Shown here one piece after another: positions 14,246 to 25,671 of a stretch of DNA of 64,000 bases. The notes beneath the pieces were generated by a model. It did no database searches, was not told the DNA's origin, and saw only the letters and a list, made by a program, of their open reading frames with translations. This DNA is from SELP01 sp035969385 (lineage in GTDB: Bacteria > Pseudomonadota > Alphaproteobacteria > Rhodobacterales > Rhodobacteraceae), in contig NZ_JAYKKJ010000007.1 of assembly GCF_035969385.1 (NCBI RefSeq), forward strand, positions 62,001 through 126,000, in the 5' to 3' direction. The position numbers were made by a program, and so were the translations under genes. The first letter of the stretch is position 1, and the number at the start of each line of letters is the position of its first letter.

Positions 14246-16005
14246 TGTGTCAGCTTCAGTTGGCGGATGTCGGTCGCGATGGCAGAGAAGGCTTCGGAAA
14301 TGTCGGTTCCGGAGGCCAGGAAGAAGTGGTTTGGCGTGCTGGCGCAATCGGCCAGGGTCGCCTGCCCGTGCGACGGGGCCTCGAAAGCGACGGTATAGAT
14401 CACGACCCCTGCCTGACGCGCCGCCGAGCAGATTTCGGACAACCGGTCGTCCGCCGTGGACCCGCCCACGATCGCCTCGAGCGCGTAGTCGGTCGAGATA
14501 TACGAGCTGTAGTTCAGCCAGCCGCGCTGGTAGGGTTCATAGAGAAGTTCGTTGTTGACCCGGCTGTAGACCCAGGTGGCAAAGACATCCTGCCAGCTCA
14601 GATGACGGACCCGGTTGGAATAGTCGATGCCATGCCCCGGTACCGCGGTCCCGTTGGATTGCGACTGATAGTCCGAATACCCCTGCGGGTAGTCGTAGAC
14701 CGGAGGATTGTAAGAGCTGTAATACCCCTGATCCAGCCAATAGAACCGGTCGTCGCTGCGCGTTGTGGTATGGGCGCCCTGGACCTGGATCGAAAACCGG
14801 TCCTCTGGGACATCGCCGATCTGCTGGCTGTCGTATTCCTTGTGAATCCAGATGATGGACAGGTCTTCCTTGAACTCTTCCTTCAGGTCGTATTCGGTCG
14901 TGTTCTGTCCGTCGGTCATCAGGACCATGATCTTCAGCACGTCGCTGGTTGCCGGGTCCAGAGGCCGGTCAGATACCAGGGTTCCAGAGCCGACGACGCC
15001 TTCGACAACGTTCTGCATACCCGGATCAAGCATCGCCGTGGCCCATTTTGCGCCAAGATCGATAGCGGTATTCCCGAAGGGCTGCAGGTTATTGATCGCG
15101 GTGTGCAGGTCGGATTCGCTGGTGGAATGCACCATCATCTCGTTTTCGCTGCCGGGGAAGCACCACGGCCGCGTGATCGGCGTCGCGTAGTAGTTCGTGC
15201 TGGCGCCATAGTCGAAATGCCCAAGCCGTTCATAGGTGCGCGACTGGTCGAAGGTGATGGAGTTGAATTCGCTGTCAGGGAAGATCAAGCACGCGGAATG
15301 ATCGTGAGTGTTCGTCACGTTCAGCTGTGCCGCCACATCCGCACCGGGGTTCACGACCGCCGAATATGCGATCATCGAAACGCTGACGAGCCCGTCCGGC
15401 GCCGCGCCATTGTTGTCCAGAACCGTGGTGACGAATTCACGCGCTGCCGGCTTGAGGTTGTTGAACCGGTTGTTTGACAGCATCGAAGACGACACGTCCA
15501 GAACCAGCGACACCTCGACGTTGCTGACCCGCTCCTCGGCGGTGCCCGCGGCCGGGGCCGACAGGACGGGTGTCACCGGCGTATAGGGGTTTGTATTGTT
15601 CGTGACCGCATTCAAGATGCCGCCGAAAAGCATCGGGGTGTCCACATGCGCAGTGGCCGAAACAGTGCGATAGTTCAGACCCTCGTCCACGATGATGTCC
15701 GCCGGGTCGATGGCGAAGGCCATGTTGGATTTTGCGAAATAGTCCAACACGACCTCGCGGGCCGGCAGGGGTTGATCAAGGTCAGCAGCCGCCAGAAGCG
15801 CCCGGTCCAGTGTCCCCTGCAGCTTGGTGCGGTTCGTTTCAAATCGCATCAGGTCCACGGCAAGCCCAGCCGCGGCCAGCATCAGGACAAAGATCATCAG
15901 TGCGAAGATGATGATCCCCCCGTCTTCGGATTTTCGGAAGCTGTGGAGACGTGACAGATCCGCCAAGCGAATCCTGCCGGAGGTGATAGGGCGACGTTCA
16001 CACAT
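14242..16005 (-). CDS. TadG-like protein with VWA domain
   Basis: A 587-residue protein. One N-terminal helix (about 28-50, following RKSEDGGIIIFALMIF) anchors a large periplasmic region. The von Willebrand factor A domain begins near residue 165 with a complete MIDAS motif DVSSS (D170, S172, S174) and continues to a MTDGQNTTEY segment. TadG members contribute to Flp pilus adhesion. I start it at the ATG at 16005 (MCERRPITSG), preceded by GAGGA; the open frame extends 81 codons further but lacks similarity. It is first in a three-gene operon. Confidence 0.85.
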   Translation of the reverse strand: MCERRPITSGRIRLADLSRLHSFRKSEDGGIIIFALMIFVLMLAAAGLAVDLMRFETNRTKLQGTLDRALLAAADLDQPLPAREVVLDYFAKSNMAFAIDPADIIVDEGLNYRTVSATAHVDTPMLFGGILNAVTNNTNPYTPVTPVLSAPAAGTAEERVSNVEVSLVLDVSSSMLSNNRFNNLKPAAREFVTTVLDNNGAAPDGLVSVSMIAYSAVVNPGADVAAQLNVTNTHDHSACLIFPDSEFNSITFDQSRTYERLGHFDYGASTNYYATPITRPWCFPGSENEMMVHSTSESDLHTAINNLQPFGNTAIDLGAKWATAMLDPGMQNVVEGVVGSGTLVSDRPLDPATSDVLKIMVLMTDGQNTTEYDLKEEFKEDLSIIWIHKEYDSQQIGDVPEDRFSIQVQGAHTTTRSDDRFYWLDQGYYSSYNPPVYDYPQGYSDYQSQSNGTAVPGHGIDYSNRVRHLSWQDVFATWVYSRVNNELLYEPYQRGWLNYSSYISTDYALEAIVGGSTADDRLSEICSAARQAGVVIYTVAFEAPSHGQATLADCASTPNHFFLASGTDISEAFSAIATDIRQLKLTQ

Positions 16006-16360
16006 TGTTAACCAGTCCTCGATGACGGTCCGAACTGCAGGCAGACTCGGGCCTTTGGAGATGCTTGTCGCAAACTCTCGTGGCAAGAATTGGGCGAAGA
16101 AGGGCGAAAGAAGGGCATTTCGGTTGCGGATTCGGAAACAATAGGGGCCAAGGGCAGGGGCGATCCCGACATCGGAAACACCTTGCAACCGCGAACGACA
16201 GGGTTCGGCCCTATGATCCAGCCGGACTGTCATGCCCCCCTTTTTCATGTGTCGCAGACAGCGATTTTTTGTCGGCAGTAGCCGTTGAACGACCGGCCTG
16301 AATTGATAGTGTCGCGCGCAGGACCGGCCTGGAAGGGCCGCAGATGCGAAGGGGCGTTCG
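16006..16360. other. 355-bp divergent intergenic region between tadG-like and soxB
   Basis: No gene, tRNA or other RNA was recognised here. It should carry the promoters of the Tad operon (minus strand) and the sox operon (plus strand). TTAACCA at 16008-16014 resembles half of a CtrA-type site (TTAA-N7-TTAA), but no partner half-site is present. A GAAGGGG ribosome binding site lies 7 nt before soxB. Confidence 0.5.
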
Positions 16361-17614
16361 ATGGGCTATTCCGGGTTCAGGGTGCTGAAGGAAGGGCTGT
16401 TTGGCCAGAAAGGGTGGAAGCCCGTCTGGCGCGATCCGGACCCAAATCCCGAATATGACGTGATCATCATCGGCGGCGGCGGACACGGGCTGTCCACGGC
16501 CTATTACCTGGCCAAGAACCACGGGATCACCAATGTCGCGGTGCTGGAACGGGGCTACCTTGGCGGTGGCAACATCGGCCGCAACACCACCATCGTGCGC
16601 GCCAACTATTTCCTTCAGGGCAATTCGGAATTCTATTCCCATTCGCTCAAGCTCTGGGAAGGGCTGGAACACGAGCTGAACTACAACGTGATGCATTCGC
16701 AGCGCGGGCTGATCAACCTGTTCCATTCCGACGGGCAGCGCGATGCCTTTGTCCGGCGCGGCAATTCCATGGTAAATCAGGGCGACGACGCGATCCTTCT
16801 GGATCGTGAAGGGGTGCGCAAACATCTGCCCTATCTGGATTTCGACAACCACCGTTTCCCGGTCTACGGGGGGCTCTATCACCCGCGCGGCGGCACTGCC
16901 CGCCATGATGCGGTCGCCTGGGGCTATGCCCGCGGGGCCGACCGGCGCGGCGTGGACCTGATCCAGAACTGCGAAGTCACCGGCATCGACATCCAGAACG
17001 GCAAGGTCACGGGCGTTCAGACCTCGCGCGGGGCGATCAAGGCCAAGAAGGTGGCGATGGTCGTCGCGGGCCGGTCCAGTCAGGTCGCGGCGATGGCCGG
17101 GATGCGCCTGCCGATCGAAAGCCACGTGTTGCAGGCCTTTGTCACCGAAGGGCTGAAGCCGGTCATCGACCATGTGGTCAGCTTTGGTATGGGCCATTTC
17201 TACATCAGCCAGTCGGACAAGGGCGGGCTGGTGTTCGGGGGCGATCTGGATTTCTACAGCTCCTACGCGCAGCGCGGCAACCTGCCCATGGTCGAACATG
17301 TGATGGAAGCGGGGATGTCGCTGATGCCGATGATCGGCAAGGCGAAGGTGCTGCGCAGCTGGGGCGGGATCATGGACATGTCGCCCGATGGCTCGCCAAT
17401 CATCGACAAGACCCATGTGGACGGGCTGTTCCTGAACTGCGGCTGGAACTACGGCGGGTTCAAGGCGGTTCCCGCCTCGGGCTGGTGCCTTGCGCATCTC
17501 ATGGCCACTGGCAAACCGCATGACGTGGCCGCGAAATACCGGCTCGACCGGTTCGAAACCGGCCGCAGCATCATGGATGAAGAGGGCAAAGGCTCTCAGC
17601 ACAACCTGCATTAG
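16361..17614 (+). CDS. soxB: Sarcosine oxidase beta subunit
   Basis: A 417-residue flavoprotein subunit of heterotetrameric sarcosine oxidase, which demethylates sarcosine to glycine with formation of H2O2 and 5,10-methylene-THF (or formaldehyde). An N-terminal Rossmann motif (VIIIGGGGHG, residues 34-43) binds FAD. The segment YHPRGGTARHDAVAWG (173-188) is the region containing the histidine that carries covalent FMN in characterised enzymes. The fold is the DAO superfamily. It is first of four genes in the usual soxBDAG order. Confidence 0.96.
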   Translation: MGYSGFRVLKEGLFGQKGWKPVWRDPDPNPEYDVIIIGGGGHGLSTAYYLAKNHGITNVAVLERGYLGGGNIGRNTTIVRANYFLQGNSEFYSHSLKLWEGLEHELNYNVMHSQRGLINLFHSDGQRDAFVRRGNSMVNQGDDAILLDREGVRKHLPYLDFDNHRFPVYGGLYHPRGGTARHDAVAWGYARGADRRGVDLIQNCEVTGIDIQNGKVTGVQTSRGAIKAKKVAMVVAGRSSQVAAMAGMRLPIESHVLQAFVTEGLKPVIDHVVSFGMGHFYISQSDKGGLVFGGDLDFYSSYAQRGNLPMVEHVMEAGMSLMPMIGKAKVLRSWGGIMDMSPDGSPIIDKTHVDGLFLNCGWNYGGFKAVPASGWCLAHLMATGKPHDVAAKYRLDRFETGRSIMDEEGKGSQHNLH

Positions 17615-17625
17615 GAGACGGGCAC

Positions 17626-17886
17626 ATGCGTATCACCTGCCCACATTGCGGCACGCGCGACGGGCGCGAGTTCACCTATCAGGGGGCTGCCGAGATCCTG
17701 AACCGCCCCGACCGGGACGCCGATCTGGCGGTCTGGGCCGACTACCTGCACAACCGCGACAACCCCGCCGGGGACACCCGCGACATGTGGTATCACAACC
17801 CCTGCGGCGCATGGGTGGTCGTTGACCGCAACACCGTGACCCATGCCGTGCAGGGGTCCACGCTCGCCTCGGAGGCCCGGACATGA
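17626..17886 (+). CDS. soxD: Sarcosine oxidase delta subunit
   Basis: An 86-residue SoxD, the small zinc-binding subunit of the heterotetramer. The N-terminal CPHCGTRD motif supplies two zinc ligands and an H/C pair later (WYHNPCGAW, about 57-65) supplies the others. It starts 11 bp after soxB with a GGAG ribosome binding site and overlaps soxA by 4 bp (ATGA), so the operon is tightly coupled. Confidence 0.95.
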   Translation: MRITCPHCGTRDGREFTYQGAAEILNRPDRDADLAVWADYLHNRDNPAGDTRDMWYHNPCGAWVVVDRNTVTHAVQGSTLASEART

Positions 17887-20813
17887 GAGTCGCAGGCAAG
17901 GGTCTGATCGACCGCTCCCGCTCTGTCCCGTTCGAGTTTGATGGCGAACGGATGACCGGCCACGCAGGCGATACGCTGGCTTCGGCGCTTCTGGCCAATG
18001 ACGTGCGGCTGATCGGGCGGTCGTTCAAATATCACCGCCCGCGCGGCATCCTGACCGCCGGGTCGGAGGAACCCAACGCACTGGTGACAATCGGCAACGG
18101 GGCCGCGACGGACCCGAACGTGCGGGCCACCACGCAAGAGTTGTTCGAAGGTCTGACCGCCCGCAGCCAGAACCGCTGGCCCTCGCTGCGGTTCGACCTT
18201 CTGTCGGTCAACGACCTCGTGTCGCCCTTCCTTGGCGCGGGGTTCTACTACAAAACCTTCATGTGGCCGCGCAGCTTCTGGGAAAAGGTCTATGAACCTT
18301 TCATCCGCCACGCCGCCGGTCTGGGTGCGCTGAGCGAGGAATCGAACGCGGACCACTACGAAAAGGCCTTTGCCTTCTGCGACGTTCTGGTGATCGGGGC
18401 CGGGCCTGCCGGGCTGATGGCGGCGCTGACCGCCGCGCGGGCCGGGCTGGACGTGATCCTGGCCGATGAGGACAGCCGGATGGGCGGGCGGCTACTGGCC
18501 GAAACCCATCAGGTTGGCGGGATGGCCGGTGCCGACTGGGCCGCGCAGGTCGTGGCCGAACTGGAAGGGATGGACAATGTCCGCCTGATGACCCGCACCA
18601 CTGTCACCGGGGCCTTCGACCAGGGCACCTTTGGCGCGCTGGAACGGGTCAGCCACCACCGGGCGCGAGCCGACGGGCTGCCGCGCGAATGCTTCTGGCG
18701 GATCGTGGCGCAGCGGTCGATCCTGTGCGCCGGGTCGCTGGAACGCCCCATCGCGTTTCCCAACAACGACCGGCCCGGCATCATGACCGCTGGGGCCGTG
18801 CGCGCCTATCTCAACCGTTGGGGGGTCGTGGGCGGCAAAGAGGTCGCGATCTTTGGCAATAACAACGACGCGCATCAGACCGCGCGTGATCTGACCGCCG
18901 CCGGGGTCAAGGTCACGGCCCTGATCGACAGCCGGGCCGATGCCGATGTGTCGGGCGATTTCCCGGTCTACACGGGCGCTCAGGTGGTCCAGACCGCCGG
19001 GCGGCTGGGGCTCGACAGCGTGACCATCGACCAGAACGGCAAGCGGACGAAAATCCGCGCCGATGTTCTGGGCATGTCCGGCGGCTGGAACCCGACCGTG
19101 CACATGACCTGCCACATGAACGGGCGACCTGTCTGGAACGAGGCGATCCAAAGCTTCGTGCCACGACCCGACATGATCCCCGGGATGACCGTGGCCGGGG
19201 CGGCGAACGGCACCTTCTCGACCCACGGCTGCCTGTCCGCCGGGGCCGAGGCCGCGAATGCGGTCGCGCAGGCCTTGGGCAAGAAGGCGCAGAAGATCGA
19301 CCTGCCGCAGTCTGAGGACGCGCCCTATCGCCTGACGCCCCTTTGGGCGGTCGAAGGCAAGGGCCGCAAATGGCTCGACTTCCAGAACGACGTGCATGTG
19401 AAGGACGTGCGGCTGGCGGCACAGGAAAACTTCCGCTCGGTCGAACATATGAAGCGGTACACGACGCAGGGCATGGCCACCGATCAGGGCAAGAACTCGA
19501 ACGTCTCCGCCCTTGCGGTACTGGCCGATGCGACCGGCCGGGGCATCCCCGAAACCGGCACGACGACCTTCCGGCCGCCCTATTCGCCGGTTGCCATCGC
19601 GGCCATGGGGGCGGGCGGGCAGGCGGCGGGCTTTGCCCCGCAGCGGTTCACCACCAGCCATGACGCCAGCACCGAACGCGGCGCGCCCATGATCGAGGCG
19701 GGGCTGTGGTATCGCCCGTCCTATTTCCCGAAAGCGGGCGAAACCCACTGGCGGCAATCCTGCGACCGCGAGGTCAACATGGTGCGCGAGGCGGTGGGGA
19801 TCTGTGATGTCTCGACCCTTGGCAAGATCGACATTCAAGGGCCGGATGCGGCCGCATTCCTTGATTTCGTCTATGCCAACACCTTTGACACGCTGAAGGT
19901 CGGCCGGGTCCGTTATGGGCTGATGCTGCGCGAAGACGGGCACGTGATGGACGACGGCACCACCGCGCGGCTGGGTGAAAATCACTATGTGATGACCACG
20001 ACCACCGCCGCCGCCGGTCTGGTGATGAGCCACCTTGATTTCGTGGCACAGGCGCTGCGGCCCGATCTGGACGTGCAGATCGTGTCGGTCACCGAACAAT
20101 GGGCGCAATTCGCCGTTGCCGGCCCGAAATCGCGTGACCTGCTGAACGGGGTTCTGGACACAGCAATTGACGACGACACGATGCCCTATATGGGCTGCGC
20201 GCCCGCTGGCGTTTCCGGGGTGGATGGGCGGCTGTTCCGCATCTCCTTCTCGGGCGAACACGCCTACGAGGTGGCCGTGCCGTCCCGCTATGGCGAAAGC
20301 CTCTATCGGCTGCTGCTGGCACAGGCCGAAATGCTGGGCGGCGGTCCCTACGGGATGGAGGCGCTGAACGTCCTGCGGATCGAAAAGGGCTTCATCACCC
20401 ACGCTGAAATCCACGGGCGGACCACGGCCTTTGACATCGGCATGGACCGGATGGTCAGCCAGAAGAAGGATTGCATCGGCAACGCCCTGTCGCGGCGCCC
20501 GGGGCTGATCGACGAGGAGCGGGAGCAGCTTGTCGGGCTGAAACCCAACGGCGCGTCAAAGCAACTGACCGCGGGCGCGCATCTGTTCAACCCCGGCGAC
20601 AAGGCCGAACGGGTGAACGATCAGGGCTATGTGACCAGCGTCTGCTATTCGCCCACGCTGGGGACGATGCTGGGGCTTGGGTTCCTGAAAGGGGGCCGGG
20701 CACGGATCGGGCAGACGGTGCGGCTGGTCGATCACCTGCGCGGGGTCGAAACCCTGTGCGAGGTCTGCGACCCGGTATTCTTCGACCCGGAAGGAGGGCG
20801 GCTTCGTGGCTAA
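17883..20813 (+). CDS. soxA: Sarcosine oxidase alpha subunit
   Basis: A 976-residue alpha subunit. An N-terminal 2Fe-2S-like fold without cluster (about 1-95, GHAGDTLASALLANDVRLIGRSFKYHRPRGI) is followed by an NAD-binding dinucleotide fold (VIGAGPAGLMAAL, about residue 170). The C-terminal GcvT-like domains (about 600-960) bind tetrahydrofolate and accept the methyl-derived C1 unit. The full family length and all domains are present. It overlaps soxD at its start and soxG by 8 bp at its end. Confidence 0.96.
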   Translation: MRVAGKGLIDRSRSVPFEFDGERMTGHAGDTLASALLANDVRLIGRSFKYHRPRGILTAGSEEPNALVTIGNGAATDPNVRATTQELFEGLTARSQNRWPSLRFDLLSVNDLVSPFLGAGFYYKTFMWPRSFWEKVYEPFIRHAAGLGALSEESNADHYEKAFAFCDVLVIGAGPAGLMAALTAARAGLDVILADEDSRMGGRLLAETHQVGGMAGADWAAQVVAELEGMDNVRLMTRTTVTGAFDQGTFGALERVSHHRARADGLPRECFWRIVAQRSILCAGSLERPIAFPNNDRPGIMTAGAVRAYLNRWGVVGGKEVAIFGNNNDAHQTARDLTAAGVKVTALIDSRADADVSGDFPVYTGAQVVQTAGRLGLDSVTIDQNGKRTKIRADVLGMSGGWNPTVHMTCHMNGRPVWNEAIQSFVPRPDMIPGMTVAGAANGTFSTHGCLSAGAEAANAVAQALGKKAQKIDLPQSEDAPYRLTPLWAVEGKGRKWLDFQNDVHVKDVRLAAQENFRSVEHMKRYTTQGMATDQGKNSNVSALAVLADATGRGIPETGTTTFRPPYSPVAIAAMGAGGQAAGFAPQRFTTSHDASTERGAPMIEAGLWYRPSYFPKAGETHWRQSCDREVNMVREAVGICDVSTLGKIDIQGPDAAAFLDFVYANTFDTLKVGRVRYGLMLREDGHVMDDGTTARLGENHYVMTTTTAAAGLVMSHLDFVAQALRPDLDVQIVSVTEQWAQFAVAGPKSRDLLNGVLDTAIDDDTMPYMGCAPAGVSGVDGRLFRISFSGEHAYEVAVPSRYGESLYRLLLAQAEMLGGGPYGMEALNVLRIEKGFITHAEIHGRTTAFDIGMDRMVSQKKDCIGNALSRRPGLIDEEREQLVGLKPNGASKQLTAGAHLFNPGDKAERVNDQGYVTSVCYSPTLGTMLGLGFLKGGRARIGQTVRLVDHLRGVETLCEVCDPVFFDPEGGRLRG

Positions 20814-21351
20814 ACTGATTGCGAAAACCCCGTGCGAGGGGCTGCTGCCCAAGACGATCGGCGCGGTGGAACTGTCCGAGGTCGTGATCGACCGGGCCTG
20901 GTCTGTGGCCCCCTTCAAAGGGCAAGAGGCGGCGGTCGGCGAGGCGCTGACCAAGGCGCTGGGGGTCGGCTATCCGGCCGCGAACCGGGCGCTGTCCAAG
21001 GGCGGTGCGCGGGCGATCTGGGCCGGCGCGGGCCGGGCGCTGGTGATCGGCGCGGAAATGCCGGACCTGTCGGGGCTGGCGGCGGTGACGGATCAGGGCG
21101 ACGGGATCGCCGCGGTCCGGATCAACGGGGACGGGGCCGAGGCGGTCCTGGCCCGGCTGGTGCCGCTGGACCTGCGCGCGGGCAGCTTCAAGCGCGGGCA
21201 CACGGCACGAAGCTTCGTCAACCACATGACGGCCAGCATCACACGGCTGGGACCGACCAGTTTCGAGGTGATGGTCATGCGGTCGATGGCGCGCACGCTG
21301 GTGCACGACCTGACCGAGGCCGCATCCGGGGTTGCCGCTAGGGCCGTCTAG
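20806..21351 (+). CDS. soxG: Sarcosine oxidase gamma subunit
   Basis: A 181-residue SoxG, the gamma subunit, which has a GcvT-related fold without its own cofactor. It uses a GTG start that lies inside the soxA coding sequence, with a strong AAGGAGGG ribosome binding site at 20791-20798. That is why I accept the overlap. Conserved IDRAWSVAPFKGQE and LDLRAGSFKRGHTARSFVNHM segments are present. It ends the soxBDAG operon and is followed by a hairpin-rich repeat that may stabilise or end the transcript. Confidence 0.93.
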   Translation: MAKLIAKTPCEGLLPKTIGAVELSEVVIDRAWSVAPFKGQEAAVGEALTKALGVGYPAANRALSKGGARAIWAGAGRALVIGAEMPDLSGLAAVTDQGDGIAAVRINGDGAEAVLARLVPLDLRAGSFKRGHTARSFVNHMTASITRLGPTSFEVMVMRSMARTLVHDLTEAASGVAARAV

Positions 21352-21396
21352 GGGCGGCGTGTCAGGGCCTCCAAAGGCCGTTATCAATCCAGAACC

Positions 21397-21483
21397 GCCG
21401 GGTCGCGCGGCGGCCCGGCACACGCCCGCCCGCCCCCAAGGCGGGCGTGTTCCACGCCCACCCGGGCGGTCGCGTGCCTGCCG
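21397..21483. repeat. Intergenic hairpin repeat, family A copy 1 (soxG-dnaG)
   Basis: Two consecutive stem-loops: GCCGGG/CCCGGC (21397-21402 with 21414-21419) and a perfect 10-bp stem (21421-21430 with 21440-21449). They are followed by CGCGTGCCTGCC. The block GCCGGGTCGC...GGCCCGGCACACGCCC...CGCGTGCCTGCC recurs at 34270-34325. The second stem-loop resembles the one at 51878-51926. Confidence 0.65.
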
Positions 21484-21557
21484 GTCGAGCGGTCAATGCC
21501 CGCCTGAGCCGCGGCTTCCGGCTTGCCGATGACGCGACAAAGACCGATATTGCCCCC

Positions 21558-23537
21558 ATGAGCCTGCCCCCCGGATTCCTTGATGAGCTACGTGGCCGCC
21601 TGTCCCTTGGGCAGGTCGTGGGCCGCAAGGTTATGTGGGACACCCGCAAGTCCAATCAGGGCAAGGGCGACCTCTGGGCCCCATGCCCCTTCCATCAGGA
21701 AAAGACGGCCAGCTTCCACGTCGACGACCGCAAGGGCTATTACTACTGCTTTGGCTGCCACGCGAAGGGCGACGCGATCTCCTTTGTGCGCGAGACCGAG
21801 AATGTCGGCTTCATGGAGGCGATCGAGATCCTTGCCCGCGAGGCCGGGCTGCCCATGCCCGAACGCGACCCCAAGGCACAGGAAAAGGCCGACCGTCGCA
21901 CCCAACTGGCCGAGGTGATGGAAGAGGCGGTGAAATTCTACCGCCTGCAGCTGAAGACCGGGGCCGGGGCCGAGGCGCGCGATTACCTTGCCCGGCGCGG
22001 CTTGTCAGAGGCGGCGCAGGACCGTTGGGGCATCGGGTTCGCCCCCGCCGGATGGGAGGGCTTGCGCGAACATCTGACGGGCAAGGGGATCGACGTGGAG
22101 CTGATCCTTGCCGCCGGTCTGGCCCGCCCGTCCGACAAGGGTCGCGCGCCCTATGACACCTTCCGCAACCGGATCATGTTCCCGATCCGCGACCTGCGCG
22201 GGCGCTGCATTGCCTTTGGCGGCCGGGCGATGGACCCGAACGACAACGCCAAGTATCTGAACTCGCCCGAAACCGAACTGTTCGACAAGGGCCGCAGCCT
22301 CTACAACCACGCCCCCGCGCGCGAGGCGGCGGGCAAGGGCCACTCGCTGATCGTGGCCGAAGGGTATATGGACGTGATCGCCCTGTCCGAGGCCGGGTTC
22401 CCCGCCGTGGTGGCCCCCCTTGGGACCGCCATTACCGAGGATCAGCTGCGGCTGATGTGGCGCATGGCGCCGGAACCGGTGATCGCGCTGGACGGGGATA
22501 CGGCGGGCTTGCGGGCGGCGATGCGGGTGATCGACAACGCCCTGCCGATGCTGGAAGCTGGGCAGTCGCTGCGCTTTGCCATCATGCCCGAAGGGCTGGA
22601 CCCCGACGACCTGATCAAGGCGCAGGGGGCTGGGGCCATGCGCAAGCTGGTGGAGGAGGCCATACCGATGGTCCGCCTCTTGTGGCAGCGCGAAACTGAG
22701 GGCCGGGTATTCGACAGCCCCGAACGCCGGGCCGCGCTGGACAAGGCACTGCGCGAAAAGATCAGGCTGATCCGCGACCCGTCGATCCGGGGCCACTATG
22801 GCGAGGCGATCAAGGAACTGCGGTGGGAACTTTTTGGCCCCAGATCACGCGCTTCTGCCCGCCCGGCACAGGGGCAATGGCGGTCGGGCGGGCGCTGGTC
22901 GCAGGCACCGCTGCCGCCCCTGGCTGCAACAAAGACATCGGCGCTGGTTCAGGGCGGCGGGATCGAAGACCACCTGCGAGAAGCGGTGATCCTTGCAACC
23001 CTGTTGGTCACGCCCACGGTTCTGCCCACGTTCGAAAGCCAGATCGAAGTGATGGATTGCACCGATCCGGCCCACCGGGCACTGCTGTCCGCGATCCTGC
23101 GGGTGGCCCATGACGGTGCGGGCGATGACATGCGCGCCCGCGTGGCCGAGGCAATCGGCCCCGATGCCCTTGAAAAACTGTTTGCCCAGACCCACGTTGC
23201 GATCAGCCCGGCGGTGCGCCGTCCGGGGGACGATGAAATCGCGCGCCTTTGCCTTGCCGAAGAACTGGCCAAGCTGAACGCCCGCCGCGGCCATGCCCGC
23301 GAACTGGCAGAGGCGGTGGAAGACCTGACCGGCGTGGCCGACGAAGGGCTGACATGGCGGTTGGGGCAGGCGACCGAGGCCCTGCATCGGGCCGGGCGCG
23401 GTGATACCGAAGACCGGGCCGAATTCGAGGTTGGCGCGAATGGCGCGCGGATGAAGAAAGAGGAACGCACGGCCTTTGACCGACTTCTGTCGCAGATCGA
23501 CTATGGGAAGGGGGGCCGCAAGGGCCGCCCGCACTAG
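21558..23537 (+). CDS. dnaG: DNA primase
   Basis: A 659-residue DnaG. The N-terminal CHC2 zinc finger has C43, H46, C64 and C67 (PCPFH...YCFGC). The primase catalytic core follows, with a TOPRIM domain (LIVAEGYMDVIAL, then ALDGDTAG) that holds the metal-binding acidic residues, and a C-terminal helicase-binding region. It synthesises RNA primers at the replication fork with DnaB. I use the ATG at 21558; an in-frame GTG 111 bp upstream lies inside the intergenic repeat. It precedes rpoD, the common macromolecular-synthesis order. Confidence 0.96.
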   Translation: MSLPPGFLDELRGRLSLGQVVGRKVMWDTRKSNQGKGDLWAPCPFHQEKTASFHVDDRKGYYYCFGCHAKGDAISFVRETENVGFMEAIEILAREAGLPMPERDPKAQEKADRRTQLAEVMEEAVKFYRLQLKTGAGAEARDYLARRGLSEAAQDRWGIGFAPAGWEGLREHLTGKGIDVELILAAGLARPSDKGRAPYDTFRNRIMFPIRDLRGRCIAFGGRAMDPNDNAKYLNSPETELFDKGRSLYNHAPAREAAGKGHSLIVAEGYMDVIALSEAGFPAVVAPLGTAITEDQLRLMWRMAPEPVIALDGDTAGLRAAMRVIDNALPMLEAGQSLRFAIMPEGLDPDDLIKAQGAGAMRKLVEEAIPMVRLLWQRETEGRVFDSPERRAALDKALREKIRLIRDPSIRGHYGEAIKELRWELFGPRSRASARPAQGQWRSGGRWSQAPLPPLAATKTSALVQGGGIEDHLREAVILATLLVTPTVLPTFESQIEVMDCTDPAHRALLSAILRVAHDGAGDDMRARVAEAIGPDALEKLFAQTHVAISPAVRRPGDDEIARLCLAEELAKLNARRGHARELAEAVEDLTGVADEGLTWRLGQATEALHRAGRGDTEDRAEFEVGANGARMKKEERTAFDRLLSQIDYGKGGRKGRPH

Positions 23538-23598
23538 CGCTGCAACAGTTCAATGAAAATACAGGCCGGGTGGTTGCGAATCACCGGCGCGCAAGATT

Positions 23599-23617
23599 GA
23601 TTCGGCACGAACGAATC
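23599..23617. promoter_or_regulatory. GATTCG inverted repeat upstream of rpoD
   Basis: GATTCG (23599-23604) and CGAATC (23612-23617) form a 6-bp inverted repeat with a 7-nt spacer, and a third GATTCG follows at 23622. This lies in the 137-bp gap before rpoD. It could be an operator or a hairpin; no known motif is matched. Confidence 0.3.
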
Positions 23618-23674
23618 GCCTGATTCGAACGATGGCGGCCCGAAATCCGCCCAGCAGCCCGTGAAGGAGCCATC

Positions 23675-25663
<1,989 letters not shown>

Positions 25664-25671
25664 GAGGCGAA

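Noticed and set aside
16006..16248. 81-codon N-terminal extension of the TadG-like protein
   Set aside because: The extra sequence is not hydrophobic or TadG-like. The internal ATG at 16005 has GAGGA upstream and gives the usual short cytoplasmic tail before the membrane helix.
16006..16360. Possible tRNA or small RNA in the largest gene-free gap
   Set aside because: I found no cloverleaf, no T-loop GTTCGAATC-type core and no terminator-like hairpin with a T-run.
21447..21557. Upstream GTG that would add 37 residues to DnaG
   Set aside because: The extension falls within a hairpin repeat and does not resemble DnaG N-termini. The ATG at 21558 gives the standard start before the CHC2 finger.
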